Positions 53,985 through 63,019 of a stretch of DNA of 64,000 nt are shown here, piece by piece (the stretch's first letter is position 1; each line of letters begins with the position of its first letter). The notes under the pieces are model-generated. The model made no database searches, was not told the DNA's origin, and saw only the letters and a list, made by a program, of their open reading frames with translations. Position numbers and translations under genes: made by a program. Origin of the DNA: Pedobacter sp. PF22-3 (GTDB lineage Bacteria; Bacteroidota; Bacteroidia; Sphingobacteriales; Sphingobacteriaceae); assembly GCF_026239555.1 (NCBI RefSeq), contig NZ_JAPIVP010000015.1, positions 1 to 64,000 of the forward strand, written 5' to 3'.

Positions 53985-56252
53985 ATGCTTTTAAACTACA
54001 GGCAAAACATGGTTTGCGCCATATTACCGTGCTTAATGCTCTTCTGCTTTATCAACCAGCTGCAGGCTCAAAACAAAGAAAATACAGCTTTTACGATGTG
54101 GGATAATAAACCTGCAAAGCAGTGGATGACTGAGGCCTATCCCATTGGCAATGGCCGCATCGGCGGGATGATTTTTGGTGGTGTTGATCAGGAACACATT
54201 CAGTTTAATGATAATACGTTGTGGACAGGCGATGAAAATGACCGTGGTACTTATCAGGCTTTTGGTGACCTGTTTATTGAATTTAATAACATAGACAAAC
54301 AATTCACCAATTACAGTCGCAAACTTGATATGACTAAGGCCGTACATACCGTTAATTACACACAAAACGGCACCCAGTTTAAACGTGAGTATTTTTGCAG
54401 TTTTCCGGATAAAGTGATGGTGTTACGCTTTACGGCCAACCAGAAAAAAGCTTACTCGGCAGTTATTGGCTTAAAAGATGCACACGATGGCAAAATAACG
54501 GACAGCGGAAATACCATCCAGCTTACTGGTAAATTACCAAACGGCATGACTTACCAGGCTAATGCTATAGTTAAAGTAGAAAATGGAAAGCTTGAGTCGG
54601 TAAAAGAGGGTAATAGCGGGAAGTTAAAAATAACCAATGCTGATGCCATTACCCTTATTTTTACTGCTGCTACCAATTATAGCAACAAACGAGCGCAAAA
54701 CTGGAAAGGTGAAGAGCCGGCACCCAAAATTGAACGTATTTTAAATGCGGTTAAAACCAAAAGTTATGAGCAACTTTTAAAAACACATGTCCAGGATTAT
54801 AGCCATTTATATAACCGCCTTGCAATAAACCTTGGAACAAGCAATGCCGAAACTCAAAATCTGCCTACCTATCAGCGGCTGATCAATTATAAAAATCTAG
54901 CTGACCCTGCACTCGAAGCTTTAATTTTCCAATATGGCCGATATCTGTTAATCAGTTCATCAAGGCCAGGTGGATTACCTGCCAATTTGCAAGGTCTTTG
55001 GAACGAAAGTAACACCCCGCCATGGGGCAGCGATTATCACTCGAACATCAACATCCAGATGAATTATTGGCTGGCTGAGCCAACCAATCTATCTGAGTGC
55101 CAGATTCCGTATCTGGATTATATTAATAGCATGCGAGAAGTTAGTACTATAGCTACCCGCAAGCAATACCCCAATACCAGAGGCTGGACGGTAAAAACAG
55201 AAAACAATATTTTTGGAGGCATGAGTTTTCTATGGAACACCCCTGGAAGTGCCTGGTACGCACAAGCACTTTGGGAGCATTATGCCTTTACAAAAGATAA
55301 AAATTACTTAAAAAATTTCGCCTACCCGATTATAAAAGAAATCGCTGAATTTTGGGATGACCATTTAAAAAGAAGACCGGATGGAACCTTGGTATCGCCA
55401 ATGGGCTGGTCGCCAGAACATGGACCAACCGAAGATGGGGTAACGCACGATCAACAAATTGTATACGATCTGTTTACCAATTATATTGAAGCTGCTGAAG
55501 TTTTAGGTATTGATGCTGATTACAAAAAACACATTGCCGATTTAAAGGCACATTTATTAAAACCTAAAATCGGAAAATGGGGTCAGCTACAGGAATGGGA
55601 AACCGATCGCGATGATCCTACAGACCAACACCGGCACATTTCACACCTCTTTGGTTTACATCCAGGAAGAGAGATCAATACCATTAAAACACCAGAACTC
55701 GCAAAAGCTGCCAGGGTAACCTTAATTGCCCGTGGCGATGAGTCAACCGGCTGGTCAATGGCCTGGAAAATGAATTTCTGGGCGCGTTTACAGGATGGAA
55801 ACCATGCTTATAAAATCTTACAAAATTTTATCACACCTGTTGGTGGCTCAGGTACAGATTATAACAAAGGCGGTGGTATTTATACCAATCTATTCTGCGC
55901 ACATCCACCCTTTCAAATTGACGGGAACTTTGGCTATACAGCTGGTGTTTCAGAAATGTTGCTGCAAAGTCAGGCTGGCGAGTTGCAACTTCTACCGGCG
56001 CTACCCGATCAATGGGCTAAAGGCAGTATTCAAGGTTTAAGGGCTCGTGGTAATTTCGAAATTTCTGATTTGCAATGGAAGGATGGTAAAGTTGTGAAAC
56101 TGTCAATCAAATCCTTATCAGGCGAAGATTGTATTGTGAGAAGTCCGAATGCGCTTAAAAAAATTAAAGGCATTGCAGAAGAAAAATCAGGAAATGATTT
56201 TAAATACAGTTTTAAAACGCAGGTTGGGAAAGTGTATAATTTTGAAGGATAG
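53985..56252 (+). CDS. GH95-family alpha-L-fucosidase-like hydrolase, exported
   Basis: The 755-residue protein has a signal peptide (1-29, QLQAQ), an N-terminal beta-sandwich domain ([35 protein letters not shown]), a linker and an (alpha/alpha)6 barrel. The acid segment [20 protein letters not shown] and [14 protein letters not shown], and the late [20 protein letters not shown] are typical for GH95. In the region where many members have HHNTDxW this protein has [20 protein letters not shown], so the substrate pocket may differ. The usual activity is removal of alpha-1,2-fucose; the substrate here is open. Confidence 0.88.
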   Translation: MLLNYRQNMVCAILPCLMLFCFINQLQAQNKENTAFTMWDNKPAKQWMTEAYPIGNGRIGGMIFGGVDQEHIQFNDNTLWTGDENDRGTYQAFGDLFIEFNNIDKQFTNYSRKLDMTKAVHTVNYTQNGTQFKREYFCSFPDKVMVLRFTANQKKAYSAVIGLKDAHDGKITDSGNTIQLTGKLPNGMTYQANAIVKVENGKLESVKEGNSGKLKITNADAITLIFTAATNYSNKRAQNWKGEEPAPKIERILNAVKTKSYEQLLKTHVQDYSHLYNRLAINLGTSNAETQNLPTYQRLINYKNLADPALEALIFQYGRYLLISSSRPGGLPANLQGLWNESNTPPWGSDYHSNINIQMNYWLAEPTNLSECQIPYLDYINSMREVSTIATRKQYPNTRGWTVKTENNIFGGMSFLWNTPGSAWYAQALWEHYAFTKDKNYLKNFAYPIIKEIAEFWDDHLKRRPDGTLVSPMGWSPEHGPTEDGVTHDQQIVYDLFTNYIEAAEVLGIDADYKKHIADLKAHLLKPKIGKWGQLQEWETDRDDPTDQHRHISHLFGLHPGREINTIKTPELAKAARVTLIARGDESTGWSMAWKMNFWARLQDGNHAYKILQNFITPVGGSGTDYNKGGGIYTNLFCAHPPFQIDGNFGYTAGVSEMLLQSQAGELQLLPALPDQWAKGSIQGLRARGNFEISDLQWKDGKVVKLSIKSLSGEDCIVRSPNALKKIKGIAEEKSGNDFKYSFKTQVGKVYNFEG

Positions 56253-56365
56253 CCCAGAGATCGGGTGATGATTTATAGGATTGAATTAGTTTTAATAGCA
56301 TTTTTTTTGCGAATACTAGGTTGCGGGATATCATCATCCTCAACCCGATAGCTATCAGGTCGATT

Positions 56366-56397
56366 GGGGATCTTAAAGCACTTGTATTAAGATCCCC
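56366..56397 (+). terminator. Hairpin after the GH95 gene
   Basis: GGGGATCTTAA (56366-56376) pairs perfectly with TTAAGATCCCC (56387-56397). It lies 113 bp after the GH95 stop, so it may be its terminator, but a T-run is missing and it may instead be part of a dispersed repeat. Confidence 0.45.
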
Positions 56398-56569
56398 CGC
56401 CTGCGCCTATCGTGTGGACACATCTTTTTTTAAGAATGGTTTTGGGCATCATGCTAGATGGCTTTAATAGACCACAGTCTTTACCGAAGGACGCCGTCAA
56501 TCCCAGGTGGCAGGAGAATCAAAAAAATAGGTGCATAATGGTCCAAATAGCATTGCCAAACCTGAAACG

Positions 56570-56640
56570 CAGTGGTTTTGTGTTCATTCGCATTGAATTC
56601 AAAATTTAATATAAATTGAACACAAAACGAAGTGCCACTG
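56570..56640. repeat. Long imperfect inverted repeat
   Basis: CAGTGG then TTTTGTGTTCA (56576-56586) pair with TGAACACAAAA (56617-56627) and CCACTG (56635-56640). The right arm has an inserted CGAAGTG. The loop region is AT-rich. Confidence 0.6.
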
Positions 56641-56698
56641 TTTTTTTGATGAGCGTGGGCAGTGAGAAGCCACATTGCTGGATTGACAAAGCGCTTTG

Positions 56699-56722
56699 GG
56701 TACTTTGGCGCTCCAAAGTACC
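56699..56722. repeat. Perfect 10-bp hairpin with 4-nt loop
   Basis: GGTACTTTGG (56699-56708) and CCAAAGTACC (56713-56722) flank CGCT. The surrounding AGCGCTTTGGGTACTTTGG looks like a dispersed repeat unit. Confidence 0.65.
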
Positions 56723-57060
56723 ATGCCCCCGCGGCAAAGAGCGGAAAAAATCAACATTTGTTCCCAAAACTATTGCTTCTTAAGGAATCAGTACCTGTTA
56801 ATGGGGGGAAAGATGCTGACCACGCAGTAGCTACAAGACAATTGAAAATACTAACTTCTACTTGTAAAATAAATTCAGCATGACGATCGCCTTAGGAATA
56901 TGTGCTATAAAAAATAAATGCAGCTAACAGAAATGTTTCCACACGATAGCGCCTGCCCGGGAATGACGACATTGCTATTAAAATCTGTCTAGTTACTCAT
57001 AAAGTCTCTTCATTTCAAACATTCCTTTGCAAATCTCCGTTTTATCATAAAAGAAATGCC

Positions 57061-57414
57061 ATGAGTACATCCAATAAGATAACAACCGAACATAATGCAA
57101 AAGTTGTTATACTTGATTTTATCAATGCCTTAAATGCCGAAAATTTTGAAATGGCCAGAGCACAACTGCATGACGATATGACTTTTAAAGGTGTGATGGG
57201 CGAAAGAAATGGCGCTGATATTTACATCGAAGACATGAAGAAAATGAAATTCAAATACGCTGTTAAAAAAGTATTTGTAGATCAGGAAGAGGTTTGCCTG
57301 TGGTATGATATCAACATGGGTGAAAAAACAATCTTTTCAAGCGGCTGGTATAAACTGGAAGACGAGAAGATTAAATCTTTTCAGGTGATATTTGATCCAA
57401 GACCAATTTTATAA
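57061..57414 (+). CDS. SnoaL/NTF2-like small protein
   Basis: The 117-residue protein has the cone-shaped NTF2-like layout: an N-terminal helix pair (KVVILDFINALNAENFEMAR), AQLHDDMTFKGVMGE and strands ending IFSSGWYKLEDEKIKSFQVI, FDPRPIL. The family includes isomerases, hydrolases and non-enzymatic ligand-binding proteins, so a function cannot be assigned. It stands alone. Confidence 0.75.
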   Translation: MSTSNKITTEHNAKVVILDFINALNAENFEMARAQLHDDMTFKGVMGERNGADIYIEDMKKMKFKYAVKKVFVDQEEVCLWYDINMGEKTIFSSGWYKLEDEKIKSFQVIFDPRPIL

Positions 57415-57440
57415 GGTAGATGGAAACGCCGTGGTATCGT

Positions 57441-57460
57441 CATCCGATAGCTATCGGATG
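57441..57460. repeat. Perfect 20-bp palindrome
   Basis: CATCCGATAGCTATCGGATG is self-complementary over 20 bases. It lies 27 bp after the SnoaL-like gene. The core GATAGCTATC recurs at 56347-56356; a near version lies at 62329-62338. Confidence 0.7.
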
Positions 57461-57479
57461 CGAGAAGGCCTTTTCTGCC

Positions 57480-57530
57480 GACGAAGCAATCTTTCTAGCA
57501 GGGATCGCTAACAGGAAAGATTGCTTCGTC
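57480..57530. repeat. Inverted repeat with 15-bp perfect arms
   Basis: GACGAAGCAATCTTT (57480-57494) pairs with AAAGATTGCTTCGTC (57516-57530) around a 21-nt loop. Together with the palindrome at 57441 it forms a compact repeat unit. Confidence 0.75.
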
Positions 57531-57681
57531 GTTCCTCCTCGCAATGACGACCAATCTATTGGAGTCTGCAAATTGTAGCTGAGCTTCAGGATCTTTAGCA
57601 GTTTTAAATACCAATAGATTTTTATGTTCTATTACATTTCATCTAATAACTATCGATCAAAATGACCGATTGTAACAAGCG

Positions 57682-57873
57682 TTAACAAACCTGTTTGAGT
57701 TTTTTAATGATGATATGGCTACCTTCCAATTGAAAAAGAAACATTAAAAATTCATCCGTTTCGCTAATTTCAACATTTTGAATGATGCCGGATTGGTTTC
57801 CGTTGGAAATCACATCCCCAATTTTCAATTCCAACAGCATGGAAGTTGGCAACTGATCGTTAACCGCTATCAT
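57682..57873 (-). CDS. Small protein of 63 residues after the histidine kinase
   Basis: The protein starts MIAVNDQLPTSMLLELKIGD and has a small beta-barrel-like pattern (KIGDVISNGNQSGIIQNVEI), compatible with an SH3-like or KOW-type fold. Its ATG overlaps the stop of the histidine kinase gene by 4 bp, so it is translated with it. No function is known. Confidence 0.6.
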   Translation of the reverse strand: MIAVNDQLPTSMLLELKIGDVISNGNQSGIIQNVEISETDEFLMFLFQLEGSHIIIKKLKQVC

Positions 57874-59057
57874 TTTTTATAAGGGATATGCAGGGTAAAA
57901 CAAGTTTGTTCAGGCGTAGAAGATACATCAAGGGTACCATCATGCGCAGTTGCGATTTCTGAGGCAATGTAAAGACCTAAACCCAAGCCTTTTTGATTGG
58001 GTTCTACCTCTCCTCTCGAAAAAGGTTGAAACAAACGTTCCATAGCAGCGGTTGGTATTTGTTTGCCCTTATTCGCTACGCAAAGATTAAACTCTTCGAT
58101 ATTGCTAAATGCGGTAATTTCTACAGTCGAATCTGATGGAGAATAATTTAAAGCATTAGCCAGCAAATTAGAAAAAAGCTGCGCAATACGTTTACCATCA
58201 GCATGAACAGGATAACCAAAATTAAAACTTACCTTAAGATTTCTAGACGGCCAAATGGCCTGTAACTCTTCGACTACCTGAAGCAGCAATTTTTCTAAAT
58301 CTTCGTCTGGTGTTTTAGTAATCGTAATGCCCTCGCCTAATCTTCCGCTGGCAAAATCGAGCATATTCTCGATCAAACCATTCATCCTAAAAGATGAATC
58401 TTTAATAATTTTAGCAATCCGTATACCACGATCATCTAAATTTAAACGCGATAATAATTGTGCACTGCTGGATATTGCATTTAAAGGATTACGGAGATCG
58501 TGACCCAAAATAGCAATAAACTGATCTCTTAAAACCGCTATTTCCTGCTCTTTCTTTAATTCTCGCTCTGTTTTCGCAAGTTCTTCCAGTGCGTCTAAAT
58601 GAAAGGCGATTAAGTCGGCAAACATGGTAAACATACCTGTAACTGTTGGATTTTTCAGTTTAGCAGGTTTAGGATCAATGGCACATAATGTACCGAAAAA
58701 CATACCATTTTTTAAAGTGATGGGTACTGAAATGTAACTCTGAAAACCATACGTTAAAGGCGTATGGTGATGGGCAAAATCGGGATCTTCTGCCACATGG
58801 TCAATGATAACGGCTTGTTTGTGCTGCCTGATCTCGTTACAGATGGTCGTTTCCAGTTTAAGTTCACCTCCCACAGCTAACCCAAAATTTATTTCATCAC
58901 GAACAGCACAGACTGTCCATGTATCTGATGTTACCCTGGCCACAGCCGAAAAGCCCATCCCTGTTGTTCTACAAACAATTTCTAAAATATGTGCAACAGC
59001 AGGAATCTTATTTATCGATTCAATGTCCTCAAGGATGGTTTTATTAAAATTTTGCAA
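57870..59057 (-). CDS. Soluble GAF-domain histidine kinase
   Basis: The 395-residue protein starts at TTG 59057; upstream in frame a stop is met after nine codons and there is no ATG in the first 30 codons. A GAF domain (about 20-155) is followed by the HisKA helix with the phosphorylated His186 (QFIAILGHDLRNPLNAISSS) and an ATPase domain with N-box (LFSNLLANALNYSPSDSTVE), G1 (LCVANKGKQI) and G2 (GLGLGLYIASEI). No membrane helix is visible, so it is a cytosolic sensor. No response regulator is adjacent. Confidence 0.9.
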   Translation of the reverse strand: MQNFNKTILEDIESINKIPAVAHILEIVCRTTGMGFSAVARVTSDTWTVCAVRDEINFGLAVGGELKLETTICNEIRQHKQAVIIDHVAEDPDFAHHHTPLTYGFQSYISVPITLKNGMFFGTLCAIDPKPAKLKNPTVTGMFTMFADLIAFHLDALEELAKTERELKKEQEIAVLRDQFIAILGHDLRNPLNAISSSAQLLSRLNLDDRGIRIAKIIKDSSFRMNGLIENMLDFASGRLGEGITITKTPDEDLEKLLLQVVEELQAIWPSRNLKVSFNFGYPVHADGKRIAQLFSNLLANALNYSPSDSTVEITAFSNIEEFNLCVANKGKQIPTAAMERLFQPFSRGEVEPNQKGLGLGLYIASEIATAHDGTLDVSSTPEQTCFTLHIPYKK

Positions 59058-59286
59058 TGCTTTAAGGAAATAATTTTTAGCAAATTACAATATTTATATA
59101 AGTAAAAAAAAAGTAACAGGTGTTTTAACAGCGCTTTTATGTAGATTAAACGCTTTATTCCCAATTGGAGTATAAATGCAATAATATTTAACATTAGGTT
59201 GTAAAGAAAACCCGAAACCGTATTGATTAGAAATAGAACTGAATATCAAACGCAGTCAATAAAACCAATCAATACGGTTAGTTACA

Positions 59287-60711
59287 TTATGCTTTTAACA
59301 AGGCTGGTTTTTCATGGTAAGTTCTCCAAAGCAACTCGCCAAATAAGGTGTTAGACCAGGCGAACCAGGCCCTGGTAAAGTTGGCTGGGTTATCTTTATT
59401 AAAAGATTCGTGCATAAAACCTTTGCCCGCATGCGTTTTACGCAAAGTATCTATACAATATTTAATCTCTGCATCATCTTTAGAAGTTAATGCACGCATG
59501 GTGATGCTCATTGGCCAAATCATGTCCTGACCAGCATGTGGACCGCCAATACCTTCTGCAGCTGTACCTTTAAAGAAATAAGGATTATCTTTAGAAAGCG
59601 CAAATTTCCTGGTGTTCTGATAAATCGGGTCTTCAACTTTCATCGCACCCAGATAAGGCAAGCCCAATAAACTTGGTACGTTCGAATCGTCCATTAAATA
59701 CGAACTGCCAAAACCGTCCACTTCGAAAGCGTAAATTTTGCCATATTTTGGATGGTTTACAACAGCATGTTTCTGAAGTGCGACATTTACCTCATCAGCA
59801 AGATTTAACAAGCTGCTTTCCAAAGTTTTATCGCTGTATAGAGCCTTAATCATTTCTGCAGCCTGCTTTAAGCTCGATACGGCGAAGAAGTTAGATGGAA
59901 CCAAGAAAGGAAAAATGGTAGCATCGTCACTCGGACGAAATGCAGAACAGATTAAACCCACCGGGTTTACCGGAAAACCATAACCGGCCATCGGTAGCGA
60001 ATCAGTAGGTTGTGTGGTTTCCCGCTGGAAATGGTATGGTCCTTTATCTGATTTGCGTTGTTGTTCTTTAAAAGTTTTTAAAGTAGCTTCAATTCCTTTT
60101 TTCCAATTGGCATCGAATGGTGTTTTATCACCTGTTTTTTTCCAATAGTGATAAGCCAAACGGATTGGGTAACACAAGGAATCGATTTCCCACTTGCGCT
60201 CGTGCACACCTGGCTGCATAGCGGTTTTATCGGTTTTCCACTCGCCTACTTTATTGGCATCGCCATAAAAAGCATTGGCATAAGGATCTTTTAAAATGCA
60301 TTTGGTTTGGTGGATGATTACCCCGGCAATTAGTTTTTTTAGTGGCTCATCTTCATTTACAAATTGCAGGTAAGGCCAAACCTGTGCCGAACTATCGCGT
60401 AACCACATGGCATCAATATCGCCGGTAATTACATAAGTATCAGGTTTGCCGTCTTTTTCACCATGATAAACCGTTGTATCTAAAGTATTTGGGAAACAGT
60501 TTTCAAACAGCCAGGCCAACTCAGGATTTTTAACATTTGCCTGGAAAGTTTTAATGGCTGCGTCTACTGCCTTACTTTGAAAATGTCTTTTCGCAGCAGC
60601 TACACGTACCACAGGGAATTCTGGTGCCAGATCAGCTGCGAAAGAAAATTTTGATGCAACTACTCCTGCCCCTAACAAGCCTGTGTTTTGTATAAATGTT
60701 CTTCTTTTCAT
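59287..60711 (-). CDS. GH125-family exo-alpha-1,6-mannosidase, Tat-type leader
   Basis: The 474-residue protein has an N-terminal MKRRTFIQNTGLLGAGVVAS with twin Arg, a Tat-type signal (RRTFIQ). The (alpha/alpha)6 barrel is recognisable by ITGDIDAMWLRDSSAQVWPY, GGPHAGQDMIWPMSITMRAL and the TARAWFAW-type end (NFTRAWFAWSNTLFGELLWR). GH125 enzymes remove alpha-1,6-linked mannose. With GH92 nearby it fits breakdown of yeast-type mannan or N-glycan cores. It is transcribed alone. Confidence 0.9.
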   Translation of the reverse strand: MKRRTFIQNTGLLGAGVVASKFSFAADLAPEFPVVRVAAAKRHFQSKAVDAAIKTFQANVKNPELAWLFENCFPNTLDTTVYHGEKDGKPDTYVITGDIDAMWLRDSSAQVWPYLQFVNEDEPLKKLIAGVIIHQTKCILKDPYANAFYGDANKVGEWKTDKTAMQPGVHERKWEIDSLCYPIRLAYHYWKKTGDKTPFDANWKKGIEATLKTFKEQQRKSDKGPYHFQRETTQPTDSLPMAGYGFPVNPVGLICSAFRPSDDATIFPFLVPSNFFAVSSLKQAAEMIKALYSDKTLESSLLNLADEVNVALQKHAVVNHPKYGKIYAFEVDGFGSSYLMDDSNVPSLLGLPYLGAMKVEDPIYQNTRKFALSKDNPYFFKGTAAEGIGGPHAGQDMIWPMSITMRALTSKDDAEIKYCIDTLRKTHAGKGFMHESFNKDNPANFTRAWFAWSNTLFGELLWRTYHEKPALLKA

Positions 60712-60994
60712 TATAATTTATGATGATATTTTGGTTTAATTTTTAGTGATGACACTCCGACACATTATGAATTCACATCACTTGCAGTGCTGGCATATTA
60801 TTCGGTTAGTCCTTAACAAATATTATGATAATTTTTCGAACATCAAAATCATGATGGTCAATTTAACTATTCCTAAATCGATTTTCTTGTGCAATATATA
60901 AAATAGATTCTGCTCGTATTCTTTGGATTAAGGTAATTAATTATGGATATAAATAATTCTAAATAAGTATATTTAAATAACCAAACCTAATTTT

Positions 60995-62182
60995 ATGGAT
61001 GCTGATAACGTTACCCTGTCTAAACGTATTTTATCTATTGATATTCTGCGCGGCTTAGTGATGATTATTATGGCATTAGATCACACCAGAGATTTCTTTC
61101 AGATAAGTGCCATGACAGCCGATCCGCTAAATCCTGAAACCACCACAGGGATGTTATTTCTTACCCGGTGGATTACACATTTCTGTGCACCAACATTTGT
61201 TTTTTTATCGGGTTTATCTGCTTATTTATCTGCACAGCATAAGACAGCAACTCAGGCGTCTAAATTTTTGCTAAAAAGGGGATTGTGGCTAATACTGGTT
61301 GAGATTATAGTCATCACCTTAGGGCTAACGTTTAATCCATTATACAATTTTATCATTCTTCAAGTGATCTGGGCCATTGGTTGGAGTATGGTATTTTTGG
61401 CGTTAGTTACCCGTATTTCACCAAAAAGCGTCCTTATCATAGGTTTAATTTTGGTTTTCGGACATAATCTCTTTAATTTATTTCCTGCTCCGGCAGATCC
61501 GAGCAGCGGTTTGATTTTAAAAGTTTTCTTTACCGCATCTGGAACAGTCGTACCAATATCCGGTAATCATTTGGTTGGTGTTTTTTATGCCATCCTGCCA
61601 TGGACAGGTATCATGTTTTTAGGTTACGCGCTCGGTGCATGGTATAAAAAAGGATATGCCGCCGAACGTAGACAAAGAAATTTACTGTTTCTAGGCTTAT
61701 TTTCTATATGTATGTTTATCGTCCTGAGGTTAATCAATGTATATGGCGATCCAGCACCAAGAAAAGAATATCATGATTTCTTTAAAAATGTACTTGCTTT
61801 TTTTAATGTAAGCAAATACCCACCATCACTGCAATATACCGCAATGACTTTAGGTCCGGCCATCCTATTTTTAACTTTCACCGAAAACCTGAATAACTGG
61901 TTTACCAGGATAACTGCTGTATATGGCGCTATACCTTTCTTTTACTACATATTACATTTTTACCTGCTTCATACCCTACTTATACTTGCATTTTTTGTCA
62001 CAGGGTATACAAGCAAGGATATTGTACAAATTCCGTTCTGGTTTAGGCCAGCTCCGTTTGGTTTTGGTTTGCCAATAGTGTATTTAATATGGTTTTGTGT
62101 AGTAGCAGCCTTGTATTTACCATGCAGATGGTTTAAACGATACAAAGAAAACCACAGACAATGGTGGTTAAGGTATGTTTAA
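60995..62182 (+). CDS. HGSNAT-like (DUF1624) membrane acetyltransferase
   Basis: The 395-residue protein has about ten membrane helices and starts with the HGSNAT/DUF1624 signature SIDILRGLVMIIMALDHTRD. His in MALDH is the expected active-site residue. Later typical segments are GVFYAILPWTGIMFLGYALG and AIPFFYYILHFYLLHTLLIL. Bacterial members are predicted to acetylate sugars across the inner membrane. It diverges from the GH125 gene and may act in the same glycan pathway, which is inference. Confidence 0.85.
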   Translation: MDADNVTLSKRILSIDILRGLVMIIMALDHTRDFFQISAMTADPLNPETTTGMLFLTRWITHFCAPTFVFLSGLSAYLSAQHKTATQASKFLLKRGLWLILVEIIVITLGLTFNPLYNFIILQVIWAIGWSMVFLALVTRISPKSVLIIGLILVFGHNLFNLFPAPADPSSGLILKVFFTASGTVVPISGNHLVGVFYAILPWTGIMFLGYALGAWYKKGYAAERRQRNLLFLGLFSICMFIVLRLINVYGDPAPRKEYHDFFKNVLAFFNVSKYPPSLQYTAMTLGPAILFLTFTENLNNWFTRITAVYGAIPFFYYILHFYLLHTLLILAFFVTGYTSKDIVQIPFWFRPAPFGFGLPIVYLIWFCVVAALYLPCRWFKRYKENHRQWWLRYV

Positions 62183-62270
62183 ACAATGAGAGTGTATCAT
62201 AAAGGCGATTTTATCTCAGATAATAAAGTTTGTTTTAATAACAGATTGTCATTCTGAACAGTTGGTCGTC

Positions 62271-62347
62271 ATTCCCGCGCAGGCGGGAATCTTAATGCAA
62301 GAAGCTTTACGATTCCCAATCAACCAAATAGCTATCGGGTTGGGAAT
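62271..62347. repeat. Two inverted repeats between convergent genes
   Basis: ATTCCCGC (62271-62278) and GCGGGAAT (62283-62290) form a hairpin with loop GCAG. ATTCCCAA (62312-62319) and TTGGGAAT (62340-62347) form a second one whose loop contains TAGCTATCGGG. Similar sequences are met near 56341 and 57441. Confidence 0.65.
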
Positions 62348-62420
62348 GAATACACCCATATTAAAGATTTCTCCATTCCGTTGCACTTCAGTCGAAATGA
62401 CGCCCTCCCCCGAACAAAAA

Positions 62421-62948
62421 CTAATTAACCGATCCCGATTTCACCAAAACCTTTTGATAAGCCGGTAATGTTAAATCATCTACAATTACCCCTCTGGTAG
62501 TGCTTGCATGCACAAAAAAACCATTATTCAGGTAAACACCCACGTGATCTACATCGTTGCCACCAAAAGAGAAAAACACGAGATCCCCCTCTTTTAAGTT
62601 ATCAATATCTTTTCTTTTGATCACATTGGCCTGATCGCGTGAAATTCTTGGTAACGTAACCCCATAAATTTCTTTTTCCAGTAAAAAAGCAAAACCCGAA
62701 CAATCAACACCATTTTTATCCAATCCGCCAAAACGGTACCTCACCCCTGTCCAATCGGTAATGAAACGATAAAGCGGTTTGCTTTTTAAATTGGCCATTG
62801 CGTCAGCCGCTTTTGCAGCCTTCGTATCACTTTTAACCGTATATTTTCTGGTGCCGCAGGAAGAAAGGAAGAATATGGTGGCTACTAAAAAGAATAAGTT
62901 TATTTTGAGGGGGAAGGTAAAGGGCGTAAGGTTGAAAGTTCTTTCCAT
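62421..62948 (-). CDS. NlpC/P60 peptidoglycan hydrolase, lipoprotein
   Basis: The 175-residue protein has a leader ending in a lipobox (FFLSSC, Cys31) and an NlpC/P60 domain (about 55-170). The catalytic Cys83 (GVDCSGFAFLL), His135 (NDVDHVGVYL) and a third polar residue His147 (FFVHAS) are present. Such enzymes cut D-Glu-to-diamino-acid bonds in peptidoglycan stem peptides. It is transcribed towards the inverted-repeat space and alone. Confidence 0.9.
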   Translation of the reverse strand: MERTFNLTPFTFPLKINLFFLVATIFFLSSCGTRKYTVKSDTKAAKAADAMANLKSKPLYRFITDWTGVRYRFGGLDKNGVDCSGFAFLLEKEIYGVTLPRISRDQANVIKRKDIDNLKEGDLVFFSFGGNDVDHVGVYLNNGFFVHASTTRGVIVDDLTLPAYQKVLVKSGSVN

Positions 62949-63019
62949 CGTATAGTGTATTCGTTGTGTGTGATAAGATTTAAAACCTTATGCCTTAAAC
63001 CCTATACCCTACAACCTTT

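Larger units (their letters stand above)
56253..57060. other. Spacer of 0.8 kb made of inverted repeats
   Basis: No gene was found. Three strong hairpins are listed separately (56366-56397, 56570-56640, 56699-56722). The sequence between them has stops in all frames. The density of palindromes suggests accumulated dispersed repeats. Confidence 0.6.
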
